From Owenia fusiformis (Eukaryota > Annelida > Polychaeta > Sabellida > Oweniidae): a DNA stretch of 64,000 nt. The translations under genes and the position numbers were made by a program. The stretch covers positions 20,595,181-20,659,180 of the forward strand of contig CAIIXF020000010.1 of NCBI GenBank assembly GCA_903813345.2, in the 5' to 3' direction. The notes below the pieces were generated by a model. The model was given only the letters and a program-made list of their open reading frames with translations. It was not told where the DNA came from and did not search any database. Below are positions 49,299-60,835 of the stretch, piece by piece; the first letter of the stretch is position 1; each line of letters opens with the position of its first letter.

Positions 49299-52200
49299 AT
49301 GCGCCAAATCGCTTCCAAAGTGGCTTAGTTAGTCTAAACCGATGTTGAGGTAGATTACTAAGAAGTGGCCCATAGTCATTAAAGATTGGTTCATTGACTT
49401 TTCATTTTCACTTGTCTGCAGTTAATTAGGTGACACGAAAGGGCCAAACGGCTTGCTCCAAGGTGCAACCGTCAAAAATATGAGTTTGAAAAAAATCATG
49501 TTTTTCAAATAATAGCAGTGAGTATAAGAAATAGGAGGCATATTTGATATTGATATGTATGATAGTCTATTTGGGTGTGGTCATTTTTATTAAAAATAAT
49601 AATGGTGAAGAATTATACATTACTGACCTTGAAATGCCATTTTAATTCAAAAATCACTGTTGCTAATGATAATATTCCTATTTTACTTAATTAATGTTTT
49701 CTAGATGTTTCAATTACCATTATGTTAGTTTTTGGCAAAGTAAATAATTGTAGGGGTCACACAAGGATCAACTTTATTTACAACTTTTTCATATTTAGTG
49801 ATGATTTCAAAAAATACCAAGTTTAAGACAATTTTGTTTGTTAAATATTAAATAAAATGATGGTATTGTGTTTGTTTCATTGTTTCAACTAAAAATCGCA
49901 GTTCATTGCTCTTGCTCTTAGAGTTGCAGGGCATATACCAGTTCAAAAAGTCTTCAATAAAGTTGATCCTTGTGTGAGCCCTATGATTATTTACTTTGCC
50001 TAAATTGAATATACCGATTATTCAGATATTATATAAAAATCCTTTAATAGGTTAAATAGTAATACAATGATTGACTTTTGAATAAAAAGGCATTATACAT
50101 GTACATCCCTATGTAGTTGTTGCAGTAAAATTACCACACCAAAGTGGACTATCTCTCAATATTAATATCAAATGGGCCTTCTATTTGCATTTTACTGAAA
50201 TTATTTGTAACAAAAGTTTATTGTGATAAAGCAGGCAGTGATTTTGATACTTTTTTAGCTTGCAGACAGTGATCTAGTCGAGACAACATCTTGTAGTAAT
50301 GGGTGTAACAGTGATGAGGCAGGAATTGATTTTATAAATGCAACTTTTGACAATTCCATTATTGATGGTTTATCTAACAGTTAGCCATTTTGTCCAACAT
50401 TCTGCTCGGACGCCAAATTAAAAGATACTGATTTGCATCACATCAAGTTTGATTTGGTCACCGATGTTTGTCAGAGTGATACCTGTAGCAGCTGCACTCG
50501 ACTGATATGCAGCAAGATATACGTGAGCTTTCATTGCAACATTTGCATTTAGAACAGTTACAATTTTACTTAGTCTGATAGATAATTAAATAATTGAAGT
50601 ATATTTCTTTGAGTTTATTCAATTTGAACATTACTTTTACAATACAGATACCTTCGTTTTGAAACATTAGCAGCAAACGGTCAGTTTTCAACTTTGAATG
50701 ATTCATTTTTGTTCATAAAAAGTGTATTCTACAAAAGTCAAGGTCATTTCAAGGTAAAATGTCAATATTTAGGTAGTTGGCTTTTTAAGACACCTGACCC
50801 TCCACAACCAATGATTAGGTGACCTGAAGTCAAGGTCTGAATAGATCAAGGTAATTTTAAGGTCAATATCTAGCAAGTTGACATGAGAACAATTGTGACC
50901 TTTGGCGACCAATGATAAGGTGATTTCAAGGTAATTTCAAGGTGAAGGGTCAGTATCTAGGTCATAGGTAGTTGGCTACTGTGGCTACTGTGGGTCTTCA
51001 GTAACATTTGATCACCAAAGATAAAGTGACCTACGGTCAATGTAACTGTTTATGGCTCAAGGTCATCTCAAGGTCAGAGGTCAATATCTGAATATTTGGC
51101 ATTTTGGGGATGCTGCCTCATGTGAGGACCCATTGATATGTGTTCTGAGGTCAAGGTCATTCATACAAGGTCAAAATCTCTGTATTTGGCGTTTTGAGGC
51201 CATGGGGGCTGCTATGACCCTTGGCAACTCATGCTAAGGTATATATTGTTCAAAATTATAATAAGGTCAAAGGTCAATATCTAGGTAGTTGGCTCATTTG
51301 AGGCTACACCGACATTTGATCACCAATGACACAGTGACCTGAGATCAGTGTCATTGTTATAGGTCAGGGTCAAAGATCAACATCTAAATATTTGGCGTTT
51401 TGGGGCGGCTGCTGCACTTGATTCCATTGAAACGTGACCTAGGGTCAAGGTCATTCTAAGGTCAAATTTCAACATCCTAGTGTTTGGCGTTTTAAGGCTG
51501 CTGTCGTGATGATAAGGTGACATGAGGCAGTCATCATTTAATGGTTCAATTCAAGATCGTCTCAAGAAGGTCAATATCTAGGTATTGGTGTTTCAAGGCA
51601 CTCGTGGGAAGCTGTGACGCTTGGTGACACATTACAATGGTGACACATTTCAATTGACATTTCAAAAGTAATAGTCGATCATTTCTGTTTTATCATGTCA
51701 ATTTTAATAAAATTTGCCAATTTAAAGTAAAATTATAACAGAAGAGAGGTTATCCAAATATGAGGTCATATTAATGACTGCACTCAGTAATGTTCAGTCA
51801 AGCTGACGAAGTTTTTCATGAAATAGTTACTTTCTGTTGTAGTTCTAAATTGAATAAGTATAAGCAGGTGCGTTTTCAAAAATGCAAATTTAAAGCAAAT
51901 TTCACAAAATGTAGTTATTGATATGTAGAGATAGTCCATTAGGGTATGGTTACTCTCTTCAAAACAATTATGGTACAAATTTGGTACTTCTGACTATATA
52001 ATGCTTTTTTATTCAAATTTCAATTATATTATTCTTATTTTGACTATCAAATGATTTTCGTATATCCGAATAACCATTATATTAGTTTTTGGCAAAGTAA
52101 ATAATAGTAGGGTTCACACAAGGATCAACTGTATCGAAGATTGGTCATACTGGTATATGCCCAGTCGCTCTAAGATCAAGAGCAATGAATTGTGATTTTT

Positions 52201-52782
52201 CAGTTGAAACAGGGAAGCAAACACATTATCATTATTTTGTTTAACATTTAACAAATAATTTTTTGTTAAACGTAGTAATTTTTCAAAACATCACTAAATA
52301 TGAAAAAGGTGTAAATAAAGTGGATCCTTGTGTGAGCCCCATTATTATTTACTTTGACAAAAATGAATATAATGGTAAGTGTAATATATAGAAAACATTG
52401 AATAGGTAAAATAGGAATATAATTAATAACAACCGTGACTTTTGCATTAAAATGGCATTTTAAGGTCAGAAATGTATAATTCTTCAATATTATTGTTTTT
52501 AATAAAAATGACCACGCCCGAATGGACTATCATACATATCAATATCAAATCTGCCTCCTATTTCATATACTCGCTGCTTTTATTTGAAAAAAAAGATTTT
52601 TGTCAAACTCATCTTTTTGCCGGTTGCACCTTGGGGCAAGCCGTTTAGCCCTTTCGTGTCACTTTTTTGAGTGCAGACAAGTAAAAATGAATAGTCAATG
52701 AACCAATCTATAATGACTATGGGTCGAATCATAGTAACCTACCTCAACATCAGTTAATGGGATTTTCTGGAGTTTTGGCGCA
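49299..52782. mobile_element. 3.5-kb hierarchical foldback: four alternating units around a minisatellite
   Basis: Outer edges GCGCCAAA...GATGTTGAGGTAG (49301) and its complement (52740-52782) open the structure. The arms run inward through GGTGACACGAAAGGGCCAAA (49430) and TTAGCCCTTTCGTGTCAC (52640s). Each arm is itself an inverted pair. ~49500-49860 pairs with ~49880-50240, and ~51850-52230 pairs with ~52240-52620, marked by AGTAAATAAT..TAGGG.TCACAC and AGGATCAACT with their complements. The order is forward-reverse / core / forward-reverse. The core (50740-51660) is the AGGTCA minisatellite. No transposase recognised. Confidence 0.7.
50740..51660. repeat. AGGTCA-rich minisatellite core, ~130-150-bp imperfect units
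   Basis: Units share CAAGGTCATTTCAAGGTCA, GGTCAATATCTAGGTAGTTG, TTGGCGTTTT-(G/A)GGC-GCTGC and a GACATTTGATCACCAATGA-like end. At least six are seen, strongly diverged. Perfect AGGTCA direct repeats occur with 1-nt spacing at 51064-51076 and 51071-51083 type positions and with no spacing near 51148-51159. Confidence 0.7.
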
Positions 52783-53317
52783 CACTAAAAGCAGTGTATG
52801 TGTGGATTTTGTTACAGTCAATAAAACATTATCAAATAATTCAAATCTGCTTATTACATCAACTTAAATCTCGAGCAAAGTATATTCGTTTCAGAGGAGT
52901 GATATCCATAACTAGTTGGATGTTCAATTTTTGGTTTTTATTGTATAGTTATGACAGAGACATATAAATAAAAAGAGGGATGATAGTAATATAACTTTAT
53001 CACCAAAGTCCAACATAAGTCGGGATTGGGAGTTAATTAATTGAAAGTGGAGTACTTCTAGTTTCTCTCCAAGCTACGCTGATTAATCATTATTAAATAC
53101 TGAATATGCTATAAGTCTTTTGTACTTTGGAGTAATTTAATGCATTTTTTTTTATTTCATATTGTGATTTTTACAATTGTGTTATGATTCGATCTTACGA
53201 AAAAAGGCGTACTTGTTGTTTTTTCAAAATTGTAGATTTTTATCTTCAATTTTCTAAATGCTGTTCTTTAAAAATATAATAATATTACTGCTATATAATT
53301 CAATTTATATGTATATA
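52783..53317. other. no gene recognised
   Basis: Nothing identified. Confidence 0.4.
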
Positions 53318-53762
53318 GTAGCCCGGACAGAATTGTTCAAGGGTCACTTTAATATATTTTTTAATTGCACGGGTTAAACGAACTAAAGCTGCTAATCCAC
53401 TACGGAATGGCCAAAAAACGTGAAGTCCTGCGACCTTACCAATATAGTGTGCATACAATGTATGCACTTTAAGAACCGGTATACATACAAGTCAATTTAA
53501 AACAAAATGTATGTTTTTATTAGCGTATACCAGAGCAGCAGTCTAGATGACTTCATAGGCGTATGACATTTTTTAAATATTAAGTTTCATCTGAACATTC
53601 AAACCCACAAAAAATGCCACCATTTTTGAACAAATATGAGACAAAATGGTGAATTATGTATTTGCGTCACTCATACTATGAACGTCTATAATATCAATAG
53701 ATTAAGAGATGTTCCTAAAATATTTTTTGTATGTCAGAATTTTACAATTCTTTCCGGGCTAC
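53318..53762. mobile_element. 445-bp MITE, GTAGCCCGG ends, TA target
   Basis: Left GTAGCCCGGACAGAATTGT, right ...CAATTCTTTCCGGGCTAC, TA at 53316-53317 and 53763-53764. TIR of about 20 bp with one mismatch. No coding capacity. Confidence 0.75.
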
Positions 53763-53764
53763 TA

Positions 53765-54265
53765 TGTAATATAGTACTAGCATATATAGCAATGGTCTGA
53801 CGACAGACTGGACGATATAACAAAAGATTTCCTGAATAATCGTGACATCTCTCTTAATAGATTATGTTATATTAAATAACATGTCCATAACAACAAGATG
53901 AAAATGTGTCATTGATCAGGTGTCAGATTTATATAAGCATCTAATAAAACAACCAATTACATACTTTCATCAAAGTGGACGTTTACCTAGTTACTAATAC
54001 GTACAATGACATCACCGAAGGTTGAAAGGATTCTCCTAAGAGCTTTTCACAAATTACAATTATGACTGTTTGTATAGTATAACAAGCTTAGGCCGCACGA
54101 CACGACAACCAATGGAAACATGTTGCCGTGTGACAACAATGAATTGCTCCCAGAGCGGGTGGGTCCATGTTTGACCCTGTATTTTGGAATCCTTTGGTGG
54201 CTTTTGATATTTTGTAGCGGTTCAGTATTAGACCCATATATCGCAACGACTAACCCTCATTGACC
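53765..54265. other. no gene recognised
   Basis: Nothing identified. Confidence 0.4.
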
Positions 54266-55911
54266 CCTGTTACACAGGCCAGTTGAAATGCTTCGTTACG
54301 AAGCAATTTGACAAAAAGCTTCGTAACGAAGCAATTTTGGGCCAGTGTAACACCTCCGCCTTCGTTAGAAAAGCTTAGTTGATAACGAAGCAATTGAGTA
54401 GAAAATTCAACGAAGGTTAGGTCCCAACGAAGCTTTTTTGGCCTGTGTAACAGGTAGCTTCGTTAGAAAATGCTTAGTTGGCGGTTTGCGCATGCGCGTA
54501 ATAAAGAGCACATTCATCATTTTGTATTAAATGAGAGGAATCGCGAGGAAAGAACATGTTTTTAAGTACGTATTATTATAATGCTACGTTTTGATAAAAT
54601 AATTACATATTTGCGTCACTGATTGACGCTAACTCAAGACCTAAACGCCACGTACAAATGTGATTTACCGTCTTTCGTGGCATTTCATTCGATTCCCTGC
54701 CTTTCCTCGCATTGAGTATGACAAAAAATATTAAATCTAAAAAACGCAGGTTTTACCGTATATGTTTAATTTTTTCTTGCGTCTCGAATATTTATACCTT
54801 GAATGTAATTCTAAAGGTGTTAATACCATGATACTGATACAATTGCTTCCCGGTGAATCACATCAGGGAATTTAGCCGATTTGATTGATTCGAAAATGTC
54901 TCTCTTCAGAAATCGTATTCAACTGATTATCGCCCCATTGCAATACTTGTACTAGTCGTTCTATTATTTCATTCTTCGACGATTTTAAATTGTAATTACG
55001 TTTCAAAACTTCCGTATACAAATAAAGTAAAACCTGCGGACAAGGAACGGTGGCCAAAATTGTTTCTTGTCGACAGATATTTGCCACAGAGAGGCTGCAT
55101 GTTTTAGGCCAGCCCCAAACACTATTGATGTGTCGTAAGACGATGCTTACAACTGATTTTCAAGTTTCTTCCAATTTGCGCCATTTTCGAATTCAACGGA
55201 CAGCTGATGGATTAACATACTAATTTATGTCAAACTCACTCAAATATGCATGGAATATTGGCGAGACGGGTAATATTCATATTAAAATGAATTGATCATG
55301 AAATAGTAGTTAAACCACCAGCCGAACACCGAGATATTTAAGTAATGGCTACACTATTTGAAATATAACTGAGAAGTCCATTTGGAAATTGAACGTTTTT
55401 ATTATACGATATTACAGACTAGTCCTCTGTATAAACCCCAAATCCAATTCCTCCTAGTAATTAACATATGCCTATTTTTATTCCATATGTTTTCCAAAGG
55501 AAATGATAGAAAATGAAAACAATACTTGTAATCGTAATGACAGCTGAAATATATAAAAATCGAAATGATGGGAAAAACGTAATGACATGTGTACGGAATG
55601 ATCACATTCATCTGGTTTTATTTTCCCGAGAATTTTGAACTAGTCCTTTTCTGTGCTGAATTATTAAAATAAACATTAAAAATTAGATTTTTGAGTTTGA
55701 TCAATGGTTTATATCAAAAGAATAAAAATATTAATCATAATAAGTGGGTGGGGCAGATGACTACTGCGCACGCGCAACGAAGCATTTTAAGTGCAGTGTA
55801 ACACCAAATAATTGCTTCGTTAGGGTTGGATAAAGCCAGTGTGGACACAATTTTTTCGCTAACCTTCGTTACAAAAATGCTTCGTTAGACTCAACCCAGC
55901 AGTGTAACAGG
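54266..55911. mobile_element. 1.65-kb DNA-transposon-like element with GCTTCGTTA subterminal motifs
   Basis: Ends CCTGTTACACAGGCC and ...CAGTGTAACAGG. Both subterminal zones carry many GCTTCGTTA/TAACGAAGC motifs, including palindromes GCTTCGTTACGAAGC (54290-54304) and GCTTCGTAACGAAGC (54318-54332), and repeated GTGTAACA words; 54266-54454 is itself bounded by CCTGTTACAC and GTGTAACAGG. Next inward on each side are alternating GC-rich words (TGCGCATGCGCG / GCGCACGCGC). A 71-residue minus-strand frame at 54872-55087 is unrecognised. The TSD is not clear. Confidence 0.6.
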
Positions 55912-56378
55912 TACCATTGTGGAGAGATGTGACGGTGGCCCGTTCTTCACGAGATAGATGGCGTGCAGACCCCATGAGAAATAAGCGAAATGTCAACGCA
56001 TGTTTCATGAATCACAGGTGTATCAAAAGAGTGATTTAATCACGTATTTACTGTAATCCATGTTTGAATGAATTGTTGAGAACTCATTTCAATAATAAAG
56101 ATTCAAATAATATAACTCATTAAACCGGTGTAAAAGGGTAGGAGGTCCTTTCAAATTATGGTCCTACTCTCCATTGATTTATATGGTGACCTAAATACAA
56201 CTCTTTCCCTCATTTTCTTATACACAATCAGGGCCAGTAAGGGCCGTAAAGAAAGGGGACCATAATTTCTTTCACACCGGTATTCTACTATTCTAAATCT
56301 CATAAAAAATTGTTTTTAGAAAAAAATACCGATTTGATTCTTCACCAGTGCGAAAATTGTTTGTTTTTACATCTTTAC
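55912..56378. other. no gene recognised
   Basis: Nothing identified. Confidence 0.4.
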
Positions 56379-56407
56379 AAAGGTTGCCAAACTTATGGAG
56401 GGGAGTG
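56379..56407 (+). mobile_element. detached terminus of the 877-bp TA element
   Basis: AAGGTTGCCAAACTTATGGA followed by GGGGAGTG and TA is the right end of the 42631/45493 element. Homology stops at once on the inner side, so only ~28 bp remain. Confidence 0.75.
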
Positions 56408-56779
56408 TATGTCATACATGTTTCAGGTACAAATATCTTACGAAACGAACTTTTCTTTGTGAATATTGCATTTCAGGGCGCTATATGCGTGGCCTTTTAT
56501 TTTAACTTTTACTACAAATTTTATAAATATAATTATGCTCACTTTGATGAGCGTCGTTTTGAAAATGTTCCTTGTTTAATCGCGTTGCCTTTGTTCTTAT
56601 CAATGTCAAAACACCCTGACATAATATCTATACATATCCTTTATCAATATAGGATGATATATTGCCGACATTGGCATTATGTCTTTTAACTAATAAATGA
56701 TGAAAAAGATTGAAGTCTTAAAAGGTTTTTGTAAGCCATGGATTAACATCGTCCTATTTGGGGTCATTGATTAAAATAA

Positions 56780-57215
56780 AGATGTTGTGATAAATCTCCT
56801 CGCTCTCACTGCCTGGCTAGTACTGATCCTACTTACGGCTGGAATGGTTTTACAATAAATGTGCAAACCTTATCACGTAATCATTTTATATTGACACATA
56901 TTTGATTAGGTAACGATGTTATGAGAAATCTCTTCGCTCTCACTGCCAAGCTAGTACTCACGGGTGTTAAAACACGAATAAACCATGAGCACATGCTTTG
57001 AGGATCCGCCTTGTTTGAACCTACCGCCGAGCACACTTATACATTAAGACCCGTTACACAGTCATGATACAGCCGAGCAAGCTCATTGCATCATCGGGTC
57101 TGCTTTACCCCCGTGAGTACTGATCCTACTTGCGGCTCGGATGATCTTACCATAACCGTGCATATAACGTGATCGTTTATTGGCACACATGTAATTTGAA
57201 AAACATGTAGTTAGG
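56780..57215. repeat. two-copy duplication, ~125-bp unit, second copy interrupted
   Basis: Copy 1 (~56782-56905) contains CTCGCTCTCACTGCC, CTAGTACTGATCCTACTT, CGGCTxGxATGxTxTTAC and ATTGACACAT. Copy 2 starts ~56915, breaks after CTAGTACT at 56958 and resumes AGTACTGATCCTACTTGCGG at 57116. Confidence 0.75.
56959..57115. mobile_element. 157-bp CAC...GTG element, AGTACT target duplication
   Basis: Left CACGGGTGTTAAAA, right ...CTTTACCCCCGTG. AGTACT flanks it at 56953-56958 and 57116-57121. The sister repeat at ~56815-56850 is the empty site, with a single AGTACT. The AGTACT target is palindromic, so 5 or 6 bp cannot be told apart. An inner AGACCCG...CGGGTCT pair lies in the 3' half. Confidence 0.75.
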
Positions 57216-58585
57216 AGTTTCCAATGTACGATAATTTGTGAAATCAAACATGTCGGCCATATTGTAAAGCACGTCCATCTTTGCACATCTCATTTGCAGC
57301 TGCATTCTTTTCCCGAAAAGTGATTGCTGCAACATTACACAAAAGTTCCGGTCATGGACTGACCTTGATTAAGTACGATAGGCCAATAGCTACCAACTAA
57401 TTATGGACAGTGTCGATTGTTTGAATCTTGAATGTAATACATTAATGATCATTTTGATCGATCGAAAGTGATATTTATTTTGCGTATCATAGCAATCCTC
57501 GAAAGTAAAGGTTATAGTTTTGCCCAAACGTTCTGAATTATTTTTAATTTATTTTTGGAAACATATGCATTTGAAGATAAGGGGGTCTACAGTCTTGAGG
57601 CAAGACTAGATTTATCTCTCAATTGGTCCCAATGCGTTCCTGAAAATTTTCAAAATGGCTTCCGACACCGAGACCTATAATAACGTTAATGACATTTACA
57701 TCTTAACAAACGCTCGAGAAAAATCGAATTTCCCTTTTTGCTCCTTGTCCCGTTTTGCCCAATGCATTATCATTTAAAGCTTGGAAAACAAATTTTGAAT
57801 TAGATTTTCATAAAAGTTTTTTGATTGTGCAAGTTTCGGATCATAAGAATGAATTCGACTTTTGGTGGTTAAATTAGGGGTAGCACTCCTACTTTTAAGT
57901 CCTTCATCATTTCATGCCACTGCAATACTCATTCTCGAAAGGTATGGTCGACAAACTGAGTGATCGACCATCAATAAACATCAACAGAGAAAATGAAATA
58001 AAAACATCAACATCAACTCGAAAGGATTGGTCCAAATACACCTTAAACCCAACACTAGATCTAGTCCTGGTGTATTTTTGATTTATACTTAAAATGCAAA
58101 AGAACGAGTTTCAAATATAATTGATGATAAATCAACACATTTAGAAAAACTAATGCAGGAATTTACATTATCATGCAAACTACAAAAGACATGGCGTTTT
58201 GAAACTCCAAATCGAATCATTTTATCACTGTCTTGAATTCAATAAGGCCGCGGAAATCATTTCCACTTAACCGATATTTACTTAAGATGAAGAAATGAGT
58301 TCGTTAGTGCTTGTTTATTTCCCACGATAAAGTATGGATATGAAGAAAAATGTCCTGATTAGATCAACTGTCGATCTTAAAGCCAAGATCATGGAGGGCA
58401 GTAAACAAAACGCACGTGTCCTATATAAAATAGATGTCTTCAAAATATAATTTCAAGAGTCTCGATTTTGTATTTCTTACACAATATAACACAATCATGG
58501 GAAAATTTCTGAAAAAAGTTTTTCCGAGAAGAAAGACTCATTGTACTTATCCGAACGACACAAATGGAACAATACAAAATACAAT
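57216..58585. other. no gene recognised
   Basis: Nothing identified. Confidence 0.4.
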
Positions 58586-59029
58586 AGAGTAGGTGAGAGT
58601 AAAAATAATCTTGATTTACTTCATTAGAAATTCAGAATTCAGTCAAAGTGATGTCATATTTGAAATCTACATGTAAAACTGCATCTAGAGATGTGGTTTT
58701 GAATAGTTTTATTAACTTTGAAAATTTGATTTTCTTTGAAAATGTGACTTCTAGGTCGGGGAGATTCCCCTTAGACCCCATGTTGTAAAATCACAAAAAG
58801 TGAAGTATCTTTTCTGCTTATGTTGGGCAGATAATACATGTAATATTTTCTTTTCCTGGACATGTTCTAAGTATAACTATCGGATACATATAAGGGTAAT
58901 ATGAAAAGTGAACCACTAAAACTGATGAAAAATCAAGTTTACTTGGGAATTGTGTAATACCCTGCCATGTTATTTCCCCAGAATCAGCCACCTGATGGCG
59001 AAACTGGTAACGACCTACTCACATCTGAG
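58586..59029. mobile_element. 444-bp repeat-family element, copy 3
   Basis: AGAGTAGGTGAGAGTAAAAA at the start and ...GACCTACTCACATCTGAG at the end. Collinear with 28283-28709 (GGGGAGATTCCCC, GTTGTAAAATCACAAAAAGTG, CAGCCACCTGATGGCG) and close to complete. Flanks CAAT / TAAT. Confidence 0.75.
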
Positions 59030-60189
59030 TAATTAAGCGATGGGAGAAATTAATCAATTTATAGGAAGCAAGCGCAGGATCAATTGAACCTGTTGCATTA
59101 CTCTTTCCTTTACACAATTCTCTACTAACGATTCATTGTAAAATTAGGTAGATCGGGATTTATACAGATTAGGAAACATGGAAGAAGTGAAATGAATGAT
59201 ATTTTATCACGCCTAAAACCATCGCATAAACAGGCGTCACCGTACATCGTCAAAGAATACAGTAGTACAGTTTTATGTACGGTGACGAAATTAACAGATT
59301 TAAAGCAAAAACTATGACGAGTGTTATAAAAAATATAATTTGATGAAAACAGATACGATTTCGTGTGTAATGAAAACAGTATTCTCTTAGAAATGTTTTT
59401 AACTTACCAATTACGATAACAGTGTTTCAAGTGCTGCTCGCATTTTTCTGAGCAAATCGGCCCACATAATCGACCCAGGAGAAAAATATTGCTTTTTCAC
59501 ATTTCGTTTGGTTATCATTTTTCCCTGCCATCTGAGAGTATGGGTTATTTTTATTAGAATACAAGTGCGTGATACAGGGGTTGCCATTTTAGTAAAGGGT
59601 GTAAATACGTTTCTGTGCTTGATACAGGGTATAGTTGCAAAGACCCCATCAACATTTTTTTTCAAAAATGTTTTCCTGATTTTCAGTTCCTTCCATTTTT
59701 TTTATAATGTTTTCACATTAATATGTTGCATTTGTAGACAAAGTTAACATACTAAAGAGAAAATATTTTCCTTTTAAGAGTTTATTTGTGTCTCCAAATG
59801 CAACATACTGATGCATAAAACATTTATAAAAATTGAGTAGAAGGGGAAATTTTAAATTCAACGAACATATAGGCCCACTGAGCATTTATTTTGCACAGGG
59901 CCTTTATTAGAAAGAACTCAAAATAAATGCCATTGGCTTTTATTAAGACTAAGAGGGAAATTGAAAACATTTTTCCAAGGGGACAGGCATTTATTAAGAG
60001 GGAAAATAGCTTTCCCAAGCCAGTGGGTGTTTATTTCGAGGCGTATTATCAATCGAAGAGTTGACACATGGCCTTCATATACTCATGCAATAGTATCTAT
60101 CATCTCTGATTGCACACTTCTGTTTTACCTTTCAAGCATTCGATTTGGATTTTGGAATGTCATAAAGCTATGCGGTCAAAAGTAATCTT
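59030..60189. other. no gene; short GTACGGTGACG inverted pair
   Basis: CGTCACCGTACAT (59235) and ATGTACGGTGACG (59275) form a hairpin with a ~40-nt loop. The rest shows nothing. Confidence 0.5.
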
Positions 60190-60835
60190 AATACTTTTTA
60201 GTGAAAATGCATTTATATTTTAAAAATGCAGAATCTTGCGAATGCAAAATCCTCGAAATCCGATCACCTCCACATCTGAATATTTTTTTTTATAACTGGT
60301 CATGGTGTTTTAACTGGTCATGGTGGCATTTGGATTAGACAGATATTACTGTATAAGTATTAGACAGATATTACTGTATAAGTATAATAGTCCACCTGAG
60401 TAGCTCAGCGGTAGCGCAGGTACCTCTTACGCAATAGGTCCCGGATTCGATCCCCGGTTCAGGCAAGACTAAATTTGCTTGTTTGCGTGAAGTACTTCAG
60501 GGTGTTTGACTGAGTGGTTCGCAACTCGTACAAAAGGCGTCTATCGTCCATGTTAATTACGTAAATAACGACCGTATATATACGGGACATACCCAAGAGG
60601 TATTGCTCACCTTCATTGGTGGTAAACAAAATACAATACAATTACTGGAATTCCAAAAAATCATAACGCCTACAATGCTAGTAATATTAAGTGAAAATGC
60701 ATTAATATTTTTTCAAAATCAAGAATCTTTCGGATGCAAAAACCTCGAAATCAGACGTTTAAATCTGAATGTTTTTAATTTGTAGCGGTGGCATTTGGAT
60801 AAGACAGGTTTTACTGTATAAGTATAATAGACATT
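60190..60835 (+). repeat. diverged ~160-200-bp direct repeat flanking the tRNA-like SINE
   Basis: A block at ~60190-60390 recurs, diverged, at ~60677-60832. Shared landmarks, in order, are TTAGTGAAAATGCATT-type sequence, GAATCTTxCGxATGCAAAA, CCTCGAAATC, GGTGGCATTTGGAT and ACTGTATAAGTATAATAG. The first block has small local duplications: TAACTGGTCATGGTG twice near 60295-60325 and a ~25-bp AGACAGATATTACTG unit twice near 60338-60385. The tRNA-like sequence lies between the two blocks. Confidence 0.65.
60394..60465 (+). tRNA. tRNA-Lys-like sequence, probable SINE head or tRNA pseudogene
   Basis: A 72-nt cloverleaf-sized sequence. The 7-bp acceptor arms (60394-60400 / 60458-60464) pair at 6 of 7 positions. 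The D arm TAGCTCAGCGGTAG carries a near-consensus A box. The T arm has loop TTCGATC (60446-60452) and a near-consensus B box. With standard spacing the anticodon loop is CTCTTAC, giving CTT (Lys), with T33 in place. The anticodon stem pairs at only 3 of 5 positions, so a working tRNA is doubtful. Both pol III boxes remain. The following ~170 bp could be the body of a tRNA-derived SINE. No CCA or clear pol III T-run follows directly. Confidence 0.6.

Noticed and set aside
60394-60465. Functional tRNA-Lys(CTT) gene
   Set aside because: Only 3 of 5 anticodon-stem pairs form, so I prefer a SINE head or pseudogene and list it with that caveat.
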